18,359 bases of DNA, from assembly GCA_900617975.1 (NCBI GenBank), contig UZAE01000777.1:1-18359 (forward strand), read 5' to 3'. Shown one piece after another: positions 9,643-18,120 of this stretch. How positions within the stretch are numbered: position 1 is the first letter of the stretch; each line of letters opens with the position of its first letter. Position numbers and translations under genes: made by a program. The DNA is from Rodentolepis nana. Taxonomy: Eukaryota; Platyhelminthes; Cestoda; Cyclophyllidea; Hymenolepididae. The notes beneath the pieces are model-generated. The model searched no databases and was not told the origin of the DNA. It saw only the letters and a list, made by a program, of their open reading frames with translations.

Positions 9643-9940
9643 TAATTAATTTCAAATGGCAGGCGTTTTGTTAGTTGTCATTAGCCCTTTAGCTGACTTC
9701 GGGCTCTACAGGGGGGAAGGAACATTGAAGTAACAGGAAGTCGAGGTGTGGGGAACAGAAGAGTGATTTAGAGATGTTAAAGAGACAGACACAAAGGCAG
9801 AGAAAAGGTAGAATGAGTACTGTGGAAGTGGTAGAATATGACATACAGTGGGGTGATGGTAGTTTGAAGTCAGAAGTCAACCGCCATATGAGTATACGTT
9901 GCACAGGGTCCACCACGTGGAGGTAAGTCTTTCGCACACC
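9643..9940 (-). repeat. SINE-like retroposon, copy 5 (internal 20-nt deletion)
   Basis: Minus-strand copy with 5' end at 9940 and an ATTAATTA-type tail at 9643. It is flanked by CTGAGCAT at 9635-9642 and 9941-9948. It lacks the 20-nt block containing the A6 and AGTCTATTAACTG part of the family sequence. The junction at 9883-9885 retains one GCC where the other copies have GCC at both ends of the missing block, so the loss probably went through this three-base microhomology. The donor-like AGGTAAGTC on the plus strand (9921-9929) is intact. The 82-codon minus-strand frame through it is a by-product of the repeat, not a gene. Confidence 0.9.
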
Positions 9941-9948
9941 CTGAGCAT

Positions 9949-11440
9949 GTTAGTATCATCATAGTGCTGATACTGGGTTTTCATTCACCCTTATTTTAGC
10001 CTATCTATCTTACGTCACTAGATGTGCGTCAGTGGCCATCGAACACATGTTCTTCAGTCAGCATATAACTCACCGTATCATATGCTCAAATTACATTCCG
10101 CATTTTGATGAGTTCTGAACGAAATTGTTTCCAAGCCAACGTTTCCAGGCCTACGTCTGCACCTGCATATTTGAGTGGTAAACTGAAGTTTTGGTTTTGG
10201 ATGTCCATTAACTATACTGGGTTAGGTGTCTTCACTTTGAATGGAAAACTGCCGAATCTTCTGAAATTGGTTTTGAATCTAATGACTGTTCAGAGAATTC
10301 AATTTTATACCAGTAAACAAAATGTCGCATCTTTTATTGGTTGATGCTCAAAGGAAAAAATACATTCGCACTTAATTTATACAGCATCGTTTAGACATCT
10401 TTCCCATTGTATGTTCTAAGGTATTTAATTTAAGAAATAAATGTTTAAATCTTATTTATGATTTTAAACAGATGAAATTGCAAAAAAATGTGACCCTTTA
10501 TGAAAAAATGAATTTCCCCAAAATGTAGAAAGCATACTTCTCTCTAAACATTCATTATTAAACCTCGGAGTTTGAAATTCCAGTTCTGCTTCAAAAAATG
10601 CAAATTCGGACTTTGTTACATAGAGTATGCAGCCGAAAACCGGGACAGTTTTGTGAAGAAACCGCCATGGAATTCATTACATGAAGTTGAGTTAAACAAA
10701 ATGAGCTAGTTTCTTAAAGACCCAACTTGAAAATATATGAGGTTATCGAGGTGATTTTGAAACGCACTTTTAATAAAGCTCATTATTTTATAGCACTAAA
10801 ATATTCACTTGGTGGTAATATTGCCTCAAAGTACAAAAGCAATCGATAGATTTTAGATATTGCGTCCTAATACTAGAACATATTTTAAAGGGTTACTTCT
10901 TAAAATTAGGGTTAATTGTCAAGGGCAAAAAGGGGATATCATTAAATTGCCGAGGATAAGGTATTTTCAGTTATGGATTTTGATTATTGATTGGTTAACG
11001 CGAAAATAGTGCGTTTAAAAAATTGTCGTGGAAACCATAGTATCTGGTATTCGTATAAAACGTTCACATCAATAGGTGACTGCCAGTTTTTTATCAATAG
11101 AACGGGAAAAAATTTTATTATCGGAATTTAAATAATCGTTAAAAATTACCATTTACAAACTGGGGTCATTTGTGGCAAGATTCCTAGAAGTAGATGCCTA
11201 TTCATTCTATATGATTATTGCCGCATTTAAGGGGGAACAGACTTCAGTAAAGCGACATTTCAGAAATGCATACATTTTTGGGGTGTTTCTGAAATTTGTC
11301 TTCAAATGTATCATTTAGCGGTGACCCCATAAGAATCCTCATCTCCTAAGTTCATTAAACTGCGTTTCCCACCAGCTAGCAACCAAAAATCCACAAAACC
11401 CACACCCTCTTTAAATCAAGTCTTACTTGCCCCAAAAGTT
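9949..11440. other. No recognisable gene
   Basis: AT-rich DNA. The longest ORF (10105-10344, plus) has no known motif. A Cys/Lys-rich open stretch ending with a stop at 10707 lacks an internal early ATG and was not assignable. No repeats shared with the rest of the window were seen. Confidence 0.45.
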
Positions 11441-11454
11441 GACCGAGACCCGCC

Positions 11455-11500
11455 AGCGACGGTGGTGGTGTTGGCGGTGGGGGGTGGGGGGGGGGGGGGG
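11455..11500 (+). repeat. GGT/GGC-rich tract ending in G15
   Basis: A purine-biased low-complexity tract reads GGTGGTGGTGTTGGCGGTGG, then a six-G run, a T and fifteen consecutive G residues (11486-11500). Runs of this kind can fold as G-quadruplexes. Two opposed ORFs (11423-11653 minus and 11427-11621 plus) exist only because of this tract and are not genes. The G15 length may also be affected by sequencing error. Confidence 0.85.
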
Positions 11501-12321
11501 TCTATCGCATAGTCGAGAGGGCATTGAGGTCAACCTATTTAGAGGAATTTTAGAAATTGGGAAATATGTTGTCCAACGTCCTATTAAAGCCCCATCTGTC
11601 AACTTAAGTGCTAGGCAATAATGACAACAAAATGTAAACCATGAATCACCCAAAGAATTCTATTCTCCATGTAATCGAACATCAACTAGAACTGAGACGA
11701 TATATGCGAATCCGTAGTGCCATCACCTTTTTTGCAAGCGAAGGAAAGAAGAGAGGGAATGAGAAGGTGAGCGGTTAACTATATTAAGCGCTCCATCCAA
11801 TTGATTGGTATTATAGGAACTGTGGAAAAAGAATTGATGAAAATTAATATTAGCTCGCCAATCAGGTTTTTGATAAGAAGCGCAAGATGCTGAGAAGATT
11901 GAATAATCATGATTGAATACTAGAGTGGAAAATTGGCTGATCGGTTGACTGAGCGGAATTTGGATCAAGTTGAACTCTCAGCATCGTTTGACCTTCACTT
12001 TCATTGTTCAAAAGGTCGAAAACGTTCTCTTTAAAATCATTATCTTCCCATTCTTTTCGCTCCATTTTGTTTCTGAACCATTATGAATTATTGGCCTCTC
12101 ATTCTCTTTTCTCCACTACTTCATGAACCAAATTAGTTGGATTTTAATACTCGATAATTCAATATATATATCTATATATATTCCTTTTTTGTCCAAAGAC
12201 AATTTGCGTGAAATAGCGACGAAATATACGCCATCTGGTTCAATTAATTCCTTCTTCGCAGAAATGCATTTCCAGCATACTGCAAACACCTTCCCAATTA
12301 TTCACTTCCATTTGCAGTTGT
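11501..12321. other. No recognisable gene
   Basis: AT-rich, with an (AT)n-like patch at about 12160-12182. Short ORFs on both strands have no recognised domain. Confidence 0.45.
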
Positions 12322-12336
12322 ACTTTCTTCCAACAT

Positions 12337-12679
12337 GGGGTGTGCGTTAGACTTACCTCCATATGGTGAACCCTGGGCAACGTATACTCATACGGCAAAA
12401 AAGTCTATTAATTGGCAGTTGACTTCTGACTTCAAACTACCAAGGTCCCATTGCATTTCATATTCGACTACTTTCACAGTACTCACCTCACCTTTTTCCT
12501 TCCTTTGTGTCTGTCTTTTCTACACATTTGAAATACTCTTCTGTTCCCCACACCCCCCCCCTCTACTTTTTTCCCTTTAATGTTCCTCCCCCCCCCTGTG
12601 AAGCCTGAAGTCAACTAAAGGGCTAATGATAATATTAAAACGCCTGCATTTGATATAAATGAATAAATAAATAAATATA
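12337..12679 (+). repeat. SINE-like retroposon, copy 6
   Basis: Plus-strand copy beginning GGGGTGTGCGTTAGACTTAC and ending in a GAATAAATAAATAAATATA tail, the longest tail here. All family blocks are present, including CCCTGGGCAACGTATACTCA and the GAAGTCAACTAAAGGGCTAA segment. The flanking target is ACTTTCTTCCAACAT at 12322-12336 and ACTTACTTGTAACAT at 12680-12694, 12 of 15 identical. An 81-codon frame starting at 12335 depends on the flanking ATG and the repeat and is not considered a gene. If the element at 13169-15066 was once full length, this copy lies where its gag region would have been, but I see no gag trace on either side. Confidence 0.92.
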
Positions 12680-12694
12680 ACTTACTTGTAACAT

Positions 12695-13168
12695 TTAGAT
12701 GGACGTACGTTTTAGACATTTCTATGAAGCTTCTGTTCTCTCAAATATGATTCACCAAATTGAAGGAATTTGAATATGACATTGTGGCATAAACGTAGAT
12801 TGATTGATTGTGATTTATTAATTTCACAATTGATATTTAATCTAATTAGTCAATGTAGTTAAAACTCATCGTAGACTAATGAGGGCAATTGCTGATGTTG
12901 CCTGAATTTGTGAATATTGTTGGATCTGTTTATCCAATTTGTCGTCTTTTATTGAAGAAGACAAACAAATTTACTCTTTATTGAATTTATTCGAATGAAT
13001 AACGGTAACTTTATTTTAAAAATATAATAACAACGAAAATTTCGTACAATCGGACTTCAAAGCTATGTTCCACCGCAGCCTCTAGAATTTCTGTTATTCA
13101 ATTGTCCCTGTTTTCATTCTCAATATGGTTTAACTAAATTAAATTTCATTACGTGATTATGTTAATGA
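12695..13168. other. No recognisable gene; one hairpin
   Basis: No gag or protease motif of the adjacent Gypsy relic could be read here. A near-perfect inverted repeat, TTTGTCGTCTT at 12938-12948 and AAGAAGACAAA at 12955-12965, forms an 11-bp stem with one mismatch and a six-base loop. Confidence 0.45.
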
Positions 13169-13204
13169 ATGCCGAAGAATGAAAGAGGCATGATCCAGCA
13201 TAAG

Positions 13205-13588
13205 GTCGGTGAAATTACGGCTAGGCCGTTTGTTTTTAAGCACAGCCTGGCGGATGCACGGAAGGGAAAGCAAATCCATGCCCGAAGGAAAATACAGGAC
13301 CCGTTTTCCTTCCCTGTCTTAGAAAGCATGCTGGAGGAGATTTGACGCCTTGAAATAAGGATTTTATGAAAATGGAAAGGGAGTGTGCATTTATTGTGTC
13401 GAGTTGTCTAGAGATGTTTATATATAGCACTTGAAGGGTACCATTATTCCCTTCCAGTAGCTGACGATATACCTGTACCGCTCAAGGGTGATACATGTTT
13501 AACGAAGTTGGAGCAAGTCGAGTTCGAACCTGAGTGTTGTGAATGTCTGATTAACACGCACCTAGGTCAATGTAGATTAAGTGGACAT
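13205..13588 (+). pseudogene. pol: Gypsy reverse transcriptase, N-terminal half (broken)
   Basis: A single reading frame runs through this segment with only in-frame stops (for example TGA at 13343-13345). It matches the finger and early palm region of Ty3/Gypsy reverse transcriptase. VLESMLEEI corresponds to the stretch before the conserved S-W-A-x-P, which is itself missing. KWKGSVHLLC matches the G-S-x-R-x-C-A-D strand. IALEGYHYSLP is the N-x-A-L-x-x-x-H-Y-P-L-P motif, VADDIPVPL the E-D-I-F element, and GDTCLTKLE the G-x-x-x-F-x-K-L-D strand. EFEPECCECLINTHLGQ matches the L-x-T-I-N-T-H-x-G signature. About seven residues carrying the second part of the first catalytic motif (D-L-A-D-A-Y-L in relatives) are absent between TKLE and QVEFE. 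The enzyme would be inactive. Confidence 0.88.
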
Positions 13589-13623
13589 TGATTCTAAATG
13601 AAACATCCATTGCTTTCTTCCTG

Positions 13624-13645
13624 CACACACACACACACACACACA
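13624..13645 (+). repeat. (CA)11 microsatellite
   Basis: Eleven perfect CA dinucleotide units. The tract lies inside the span of the Gypsy reverse transcriptase relic, where the Y-x-D-D catalytic region would be expected, so it postdates or accompanies decay of that gene. Confidence 0.97.
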
Positions 13646-13737
13646 GTGAGCAACGTGATTGATTAATTTAATAATTAAAGAACACAACTGCTTATCAGGG
13701 CATTATCATGATAGTTGCAAGTAGTGTATTTGAATTA

Positions 13738-13990
13738 ACGCATTTTAAATTAAGTTTTCCATTTGAGACCAACGAGGCGCGAGTTCTTCTTGAAATTCAT
13801 GTCTTAATGGCATTTTTTGACTCTGTAGGTTTACCATCCTGATCATCCCATGTTCACTTCCTTCCTGAAATTAATTTATAATCTTAGCATTTTTCTACCT
13901 TTCATGGATGACTTTCATGGACCTTCAACCACCTTCCATAAGGCGCTGTCTGGCACTTTTCTGCCGACTTCCAAAGAGGAATTTAGAAAC
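13738..13990 (+). pseudogene. pol: Gypsy reverse transcriptase, C-terminal palm and thumb (broken)
   Basis: Two frames are needed. The first (to a stop at 13840-13842) ends in FFDSVGL, like the L-G-F-x-F-D-x-x-G-R element after the catalytic site. The second (13835-13990) reads SFLKLI followed by FLPFMDD and then KEEF. This matches the thumb and connection signature R-S-F-L-G-L-I-x-Y-Y-x-x-F-L-P-x-M and the following W-x-x-x-x-x-x-F-x-x-L-K. The first portion is weak by itself and is supported mainly by its correct position. The catalytic Y-x-D-D block is not readable between 13590 and 13738. Confidence 0.75.
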
Positions 13991-14393
13991 TGAAGCCCAT
14001 AGTGATATCAGATTTTATTCAATCTCATCATAAATTAAATTTGTCGATGGTCATTGAAGCAGGTAATTTAATTTACGTAATAGGAACAGTGAACACATTA
14101 ATTTTTTTTGAAGTTGGAATAGAGAAGGCCTTGGAGCACATGCATTCCCGCGACTGACACCAGAAGAAGTGAACTACGGACAAATTGAGAAAGAGGCACT
14201 TTCCATTGTTTATGCGGTGAATAAGCTTAGGTAACTTTTCCCATAGTTGTTGATTTACGCTTCTGATGGCAATCAAACCTTTGTTATCAATGTTAGATAT
14301 TCAGCGAATACCCTTTTACTCTGGGCAGGATATGACTTCCAAATTAAATTTCTGTGGACTACTAAGTTTGGACAAACTGGCAGATTACCGCGT
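13987..14393 (+). pseudogene. pol: Gypsy RNase H domain (frameshifted)
   Basis: Four successive frame segments give a continuous RNase H match. 13987-14154 reads LKPIVISDFIQSHH and NLSMVIEAG (the V-x-A-D-A-S strand with the catalytic Asp changed), and ends in EKALEHMHSR. A one-base loss at about 14151 moves to the frame of LTPEEVNYGQIEKEALSIVYAVNKL (14154-14228), which contains the catalytic Glu. From 14254 FTLLMAIKPLLSML matches F-T-L-x-T-D-H-K-P-L-L with the catalytic Asp lost. After a further shift, SANTLLLWAGYDFQIKF (from 14301) and TTKFGQTGRLPR match A-N-R-L-Q-R-W, G-Y-D-F and F-G-Q-A-D-A-L-S-R. Two catalytic acidic residues are missing, so it cannot cleave RNA-DNA hybrids. Confidence 0.92.
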
Positions 14394-14520
14394 TAATTAC
14401 AAAGCAACAATTGAGTTCTTAGAAGAAAGGTATTGTCTAGAGGACTCGCATATGGGGCGGAAATTGATAACGACAGAGCTGCTTGTCATGGACTGTCTCA
14501 AATGCAGTGCGGGTGTTGAT
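14394..14520 (+). pseudogene. pol: Gypsy integrase, N-terminal zinc-binding region (broken)
   Basis: In the same frame as the end of RNase H, the sequence reads VLRRKVLSRGLAY (14415-14453) and then EIDNDRAACHGLSQMQ (14460-14507). Relatives have H-P-G-x-x-R-M-K-x-L-A-R, then W-P-x-I-D-x-D-I-E and C-x-x-C-x-x-C-Q. The His pair is not visible, and only one of the two C-x-x-C cysteines remains, with the other replaced in SQMQ. The linker between RNase H and integrase is largely deleted. The 101-codon open frame spanning 14266-14571 is a mixture of true and false frames and is not a gene in its own right. Confidence 0.75.
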
Positions 14521-14535
14521 CCTGCTGTTCATGTT

Positions 14536-14730
14536 AATGGTGTTGCGGACCTGGTTTTGATTGGCTCGTGATCCGAGTGGCCGAAAGCCTGAAATTTTAA
14601 TGTCAGACGACTGGGTACAGTTCGACAACTACTGTCGACAATGAACTATTTATCCCATCCGTGCATCCCATGTAATAGCTAATTAGATGCTGTAGAACAA
14701 CTTTTAGGAAATATGCTTCGAATCATCAGT
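14536..14730 (+). pseudogene. pol: Gypsy integrase catalytic core (broken)
   Basis: DLVLIGS, a stop at 14569-14571 and SEWPKA (14572-14589) match the first catalytic strand of relatives (F-L-x-V-x-D-A-x-S-K-W-P-E). The catalytic Asp is replaced. After a deletion and a frame change, PEILMSDDWVQF (14588-14623) matches the second catalytic motif L-x-S-D-N-G-x-Q-F, and NYCRQ follows it. Around 14673-14720, CNS, a stop and LDAVEQLLGNML recall the H-P-x-S-N-G-x-A-E-R-x-V-x-x-x-K segment with the third acidic residue, but this last part is tentative. Roughly half of the usual core is missing, so no transesterase activity is possible. Confidence 0.78.
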
Positions 14731-14799
14731 CATATTTACATACCGGTGGAAAATACAAATGAACCAATGTAAAGTCAATAAAGAGGTATGTCACTCGCC

Positions 14800-15066
14800 A
14801 TTGATCTCTTGTTTTAACTCGATTTCAAAATTGATCGTTTCTAAATGGCTGCATGTGTGCTTAAAAGGCACGGAAACTTGATCTACGGAATTTTGGCAAG
14901 TGGCGTTAAGTGGATCCGGCATAAGAATCAGTTGGGGCCACATATTGTGGGAGCAAAATCAACTCCATCATCAACCCCAATTTCCTTCCTGCTGAACGAT
15001 TTCAAGCTTTCAGATCATAAGTCGGATAAGACCCAAGAAGAAGAGCCCCAGAAAATTAGACTCTAA
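14800..15066 (+). pseudogene. pol: Gypsy integrase C-terminal GPY/F-type module
   Basis: The frame from 14845 reads VLKRHGNLIYGI followed by VKWIRHKNQLGPH. This matches the C-terminal module of Gypsy integrases (P-G-x-V-x-x-R-x-G-x-x-x-Y-x-V, then W-x-R-H-x-N-Q-L-R-P), a domain implicated in multimerisation and DNA binding. The W-x-P-G preceding it is in another frame near 14818-14850 and is damaged. After GPH the product continues as a polar, low-complexity tail to a TAA at 15064-15066, as is usual for the end of pol. This is the best-preserved segment of the relic, with an uninterrupted frame of 73 codons; the ATG is incidental. About 120 bp upstream of it have no match. Confidence 0.88.
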
Positions 15067-18000
15067 GCTCTAAATGGTCTGGTGTTTTCTGAAATCATGA
15101 ATAAATTTTGTAAACGTTGCGCACATTTTTCTGAGGCAAATGGTGATATTTCATAAAGGTCAGTCATATCTCTGTTTTTTCTTCTCTTCTCCTTCCTACT
15201 GCCAGTTTACGAATATTCTGATATTGTTAGCTGGAATTGCATTAGATACCATGGAAGTTATGGATTAAGTAACCGTATGGAACTAGTTGTAATACAACAC
15301 TTTGCCAATCCGTATTTAGAGAATAGTGGCCCTCCAGGGGGTAAGTAATCTGCTTAGATCTTTTTTTGCGTCATTGATTAGGTGTGCATGCATTGGTATT
15401 ATTCAGTGCTCCCAACTTCATTGCAATTTCACTATTCACTCCTCAACTTATAAACTCTCTCCGTTGATTTTTCCACTGTTTCTAGTGGCTCTTGGATTCG
15501 CAAGTCAAAATTCAATCATCATATGTATTTTAACTACCTGTAACTTCAACCACTGGATAGTATTAACTCCTAAATCTAACTTCGGATTGGCGCTGGCACT
15601 CATTAACATGATCATTTGAACCATATTCTCTTTCATAGAAACCCTATGCAAGAGGAAATTTGAAAGTTAAGCGAAGCATTCAAGATTCAATTGATATATC
15701 AAATGGAATAGATAATATGCAGTATTTATTGCCCTACTTAAATCAAGTGAATGTTTTGTAACGGTGTATAGTAGTTCAGAAGAATGTGCATGCAAAATAA
15801 GCATTAATGGGGTCGGTTCGTAAATGGTGAATCACAAAATTTTCTAAATTCACATTACTTTCTAGCATGAGAAGGAAGGCCTGGTGTTTATGTGAAACGT
15901 ATCCAAGATCAGTGACGGAAGTGGGTGTTAGCACAGCAAAAAGGCAGAGTTGGTGCAGCAGAGCTGAGTTCAAGATGCTTGACAAGGTGATTCATTTATT
16001 TAATAAGTGGTGCCCAGTGAATGATCAGTTTTGGAATTATAAAGCTACCACTTTTATCGAAATTTTACGATTACTTTCCTCAACTTCTTCTCAGTTCTAA
16101 AATTTCATTCTGCGATTGAAATGAATGAAAAAAATAGAAAACTTTTAAACGGTACGAGATCTAATATCAGCTATACTATATTTCCATATTTAATTAATGC
16201 CTGAGCAAAGACTGAAAAATAGAGGCCGAGCTGAGGCAATTTCCCATTTTTCAAACTCGACCGATTTCAGGTGTCTACCAACTTTGAGCATTAATAAAAC
16301 AGAGCTGGATCATGATATAGGTGATCATGAAGAGGCAAATATAATTCATATCTCCTTCCATTAAAAATTAATATTGAATGTTTCCAATAAATTTGAAGAA
16401 TGTTCTATAATAGAAATGAACCTTCGCATGTATCCTGAAGGTATTGAGGTCAAGGTGGAACTAAGTTGCAAAGTTAGAATACTTAAAGCCGCAAGTCTTG
16501 ATCTCCAAAATGGTAGTTGCAATACTGAAATTAATTAGTGATATACTGTTAACCGACCGGACTTTCTAAAATGACAAGTTATATACCGAATTAAGTCTTA
16601 TCATTTCATTCTCTCCAGTTGCATAATCCATTCTCGAACGTTTTATCAGCTAATAATCATCATTTCGGTGATTCTTTTTTGTCAATCTTGATTAATTTAT
16701 TAATGATCTTTGGTAAATAATTCCCTTACAAGCAAAAGAAATATTGTTTTAAACTTTTCAACGTCGCCATCAAAGAAGTTTTTTTCTCATTCAAATTCGG
16801 AATTTTATAGGTCATTTGTTTCTAATTCCTGAAAAAATGTTTTAGATGATGTATCTTATTTTTTTAAAGTGCAAAAAAAGTGAAAATTCAATCCCCAAGT
16901 ATTTGAGTGACTAATATGTTCAGAGCGCCATCATTTTGGGGATATTAGATATCCTATATAGCGGCTTCTCTTTGGTATGAATTGAGTTGGTAACACCACT
17001 TAACTTGATTACTTGGCCGAAACATGTAATGTCCTGCCAAATTATCAGTCGTTTTCGAGATTTATAATTACCTATCGATCACTAGTTTGCTTCAACCATA
17101 TTAAAACTCAATTTTTCTTTGAAAAAGGTGGATAAGATTTCCCGATTTCTCGTGGTCTAATTCCCATTAATCACAGACATCTTTGATACTCTTCATTACT
17201 TTATTCCCAATTTTTATTCCAACCTTTCTAGTCTATTTATTCACTCCTCTAAACAATATCTTTATTGTTAAACAATCATAAGGAAGTTTTTTCTGCACAC
17301 TTTTTCAACAGTTGTGGTTATCACTCCACGGTGAAGTTGGAAATAAACTGTCTGCAGTTGGATTGAAAACATGTTGGGATGAGCGAAAGTTCTCACTTCC
17401 TAATGGACATTCGTAGATTTATTTACGCAATGAACAACACTTGGTCAGAAATTTCACAATCAAGTAAACGTGTGAACCGATAGAAGTACGAAAAAATAAA
17501 CAAAATTCTTGACCTCGAAATTGCAGCTTCGTTTCAATTAACTTATTATCGCGATCAGCTGCAAAAGTCATTATTCCAAGAGAAATAGCAAATACTTTTG
17601 GGGTATTGTTATAATAAGAAATTAAAAGCATTGTATTTCATGCAACTTGATAAGTTATGCATAAAAATAGCACTAATTTTGGGGTTAGAACATTATTAAG
17701 TCAATGAGTGCAATAAAATTACTTTTTAGACATTATCCGCAGTGATGCGACGTCATCGACACTCAAGACTAATAATATAGTGTCCCACATTTTGGGAATT
17801 GTCCCGGGGCCACAGACAAACATCGAAATTTAACAATTGGAACGCAAACGCTTAAATAATGCCATTCAATTCTCATTCTTAAGTAAGTCCCATAATAATG
17901 ACCTGATCGATAAATAGAAGGTAGGCTAGTGCTTTCTGAATTCTGACATGAGCTTTAAGGACACTAGAAGATATTTAAACATGAAACCCCCCCCCCCACG

Positions 18001-18120
18001 CCATCTTTATTAAGTCGTGCTAATGCTATGCATTTGAGAAATTATGCTAGATTTCCTCCTTTACTGATAGAAACAATGAAAATGAATGAGATTTTGTGAG
18101 ATATTTAATGATATAATGAA
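15067..18120. other. No recognisable gene; C11 tract
   Basis: No 3' LTR of the Gypsy relic and no further pol pieces were recognised. Short ORFs (15326-15619 plus, 15867-16100 plus, 17419-17631 minus) have no known domain. The 77-codon plus-strand ORF at 15867 starts with ATG in less AT-rich sequence and is the only one whose composition is mildly gene-like. A run of eleven C residues lies at 17987-17997. A 13-base match plus a second 9-base match links 17858-17908 to 4928-4995. Confidence 0.45.

Larger units (their letters stand above)
13169..15066 (+). mobile_element. pol: Decayed Ty3/Gypsy LTR-retrotransposon, pol region only
   Basis: Taken together, the segments of this interval are the remains of one pol gene on the plus strand. 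Domains follow the order known for Ty3/Gypsy elements (reverse transcriptase, RNase H, integrase zinc-binding region, integrase core, integrase C-terminal module). Signatures such as INTHLGQCRL, LTPEEVNYGQIEKEAL and VLKRHGNLIYGI resemble the metazoan Mag/K02A2.6-like lineage; that lineage call is from memory of the family, not a search. The frame shifts at several points, there are in-frame stops, and the length is well below the usual three kilobases or so for this region. No gag, protease or LTR pair was found. The element must be inactive. Confidence 0.9.

Noticed and set aside
11501..11510. Ten bases TCTATCGCAT resembling the antisense head of the retroposon (GTCTATCGCA)
   Set aside because: The match is about ten bases with no further family sequence on either side; chance is sufficient.
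12335..12580. Shared open frame through several retroposon copies, with similar predicted peptides in copies 3, 4, 5, 6 and 7
   Set aside because: The similarity follows from shared nucleotide descent. Copies 1 and 2 have stops in that frame, starts lie in flanking DNA or differ between copies, and no protein domain is visible.
13521..13531. AGTTCGAACCT resembling a Pol III B box
   Set aside because: It lies inside the Gypsy RT frame between recognisable RT motifs and has no A box at a suitable distance.
14266..14571. 101-codon ATG ORF as an intact gene
   Set aside because: Only its beginning is in the RNase H frame; the middle is out of frame relative to RNase H and integrase motifs readable in other frames.
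14437..14628. Minus-strand 63-codon ORF opposite the integrase relic
   Set aside because: It is the shadow of the plus-strand pol fossil and has no motif of its own.
15867..16100. Candidate exon with downstream GTGATT donor
   Set aside because: No recognisable domain, no convincing acceptor and only short coding length; left as an unassigned ORF.
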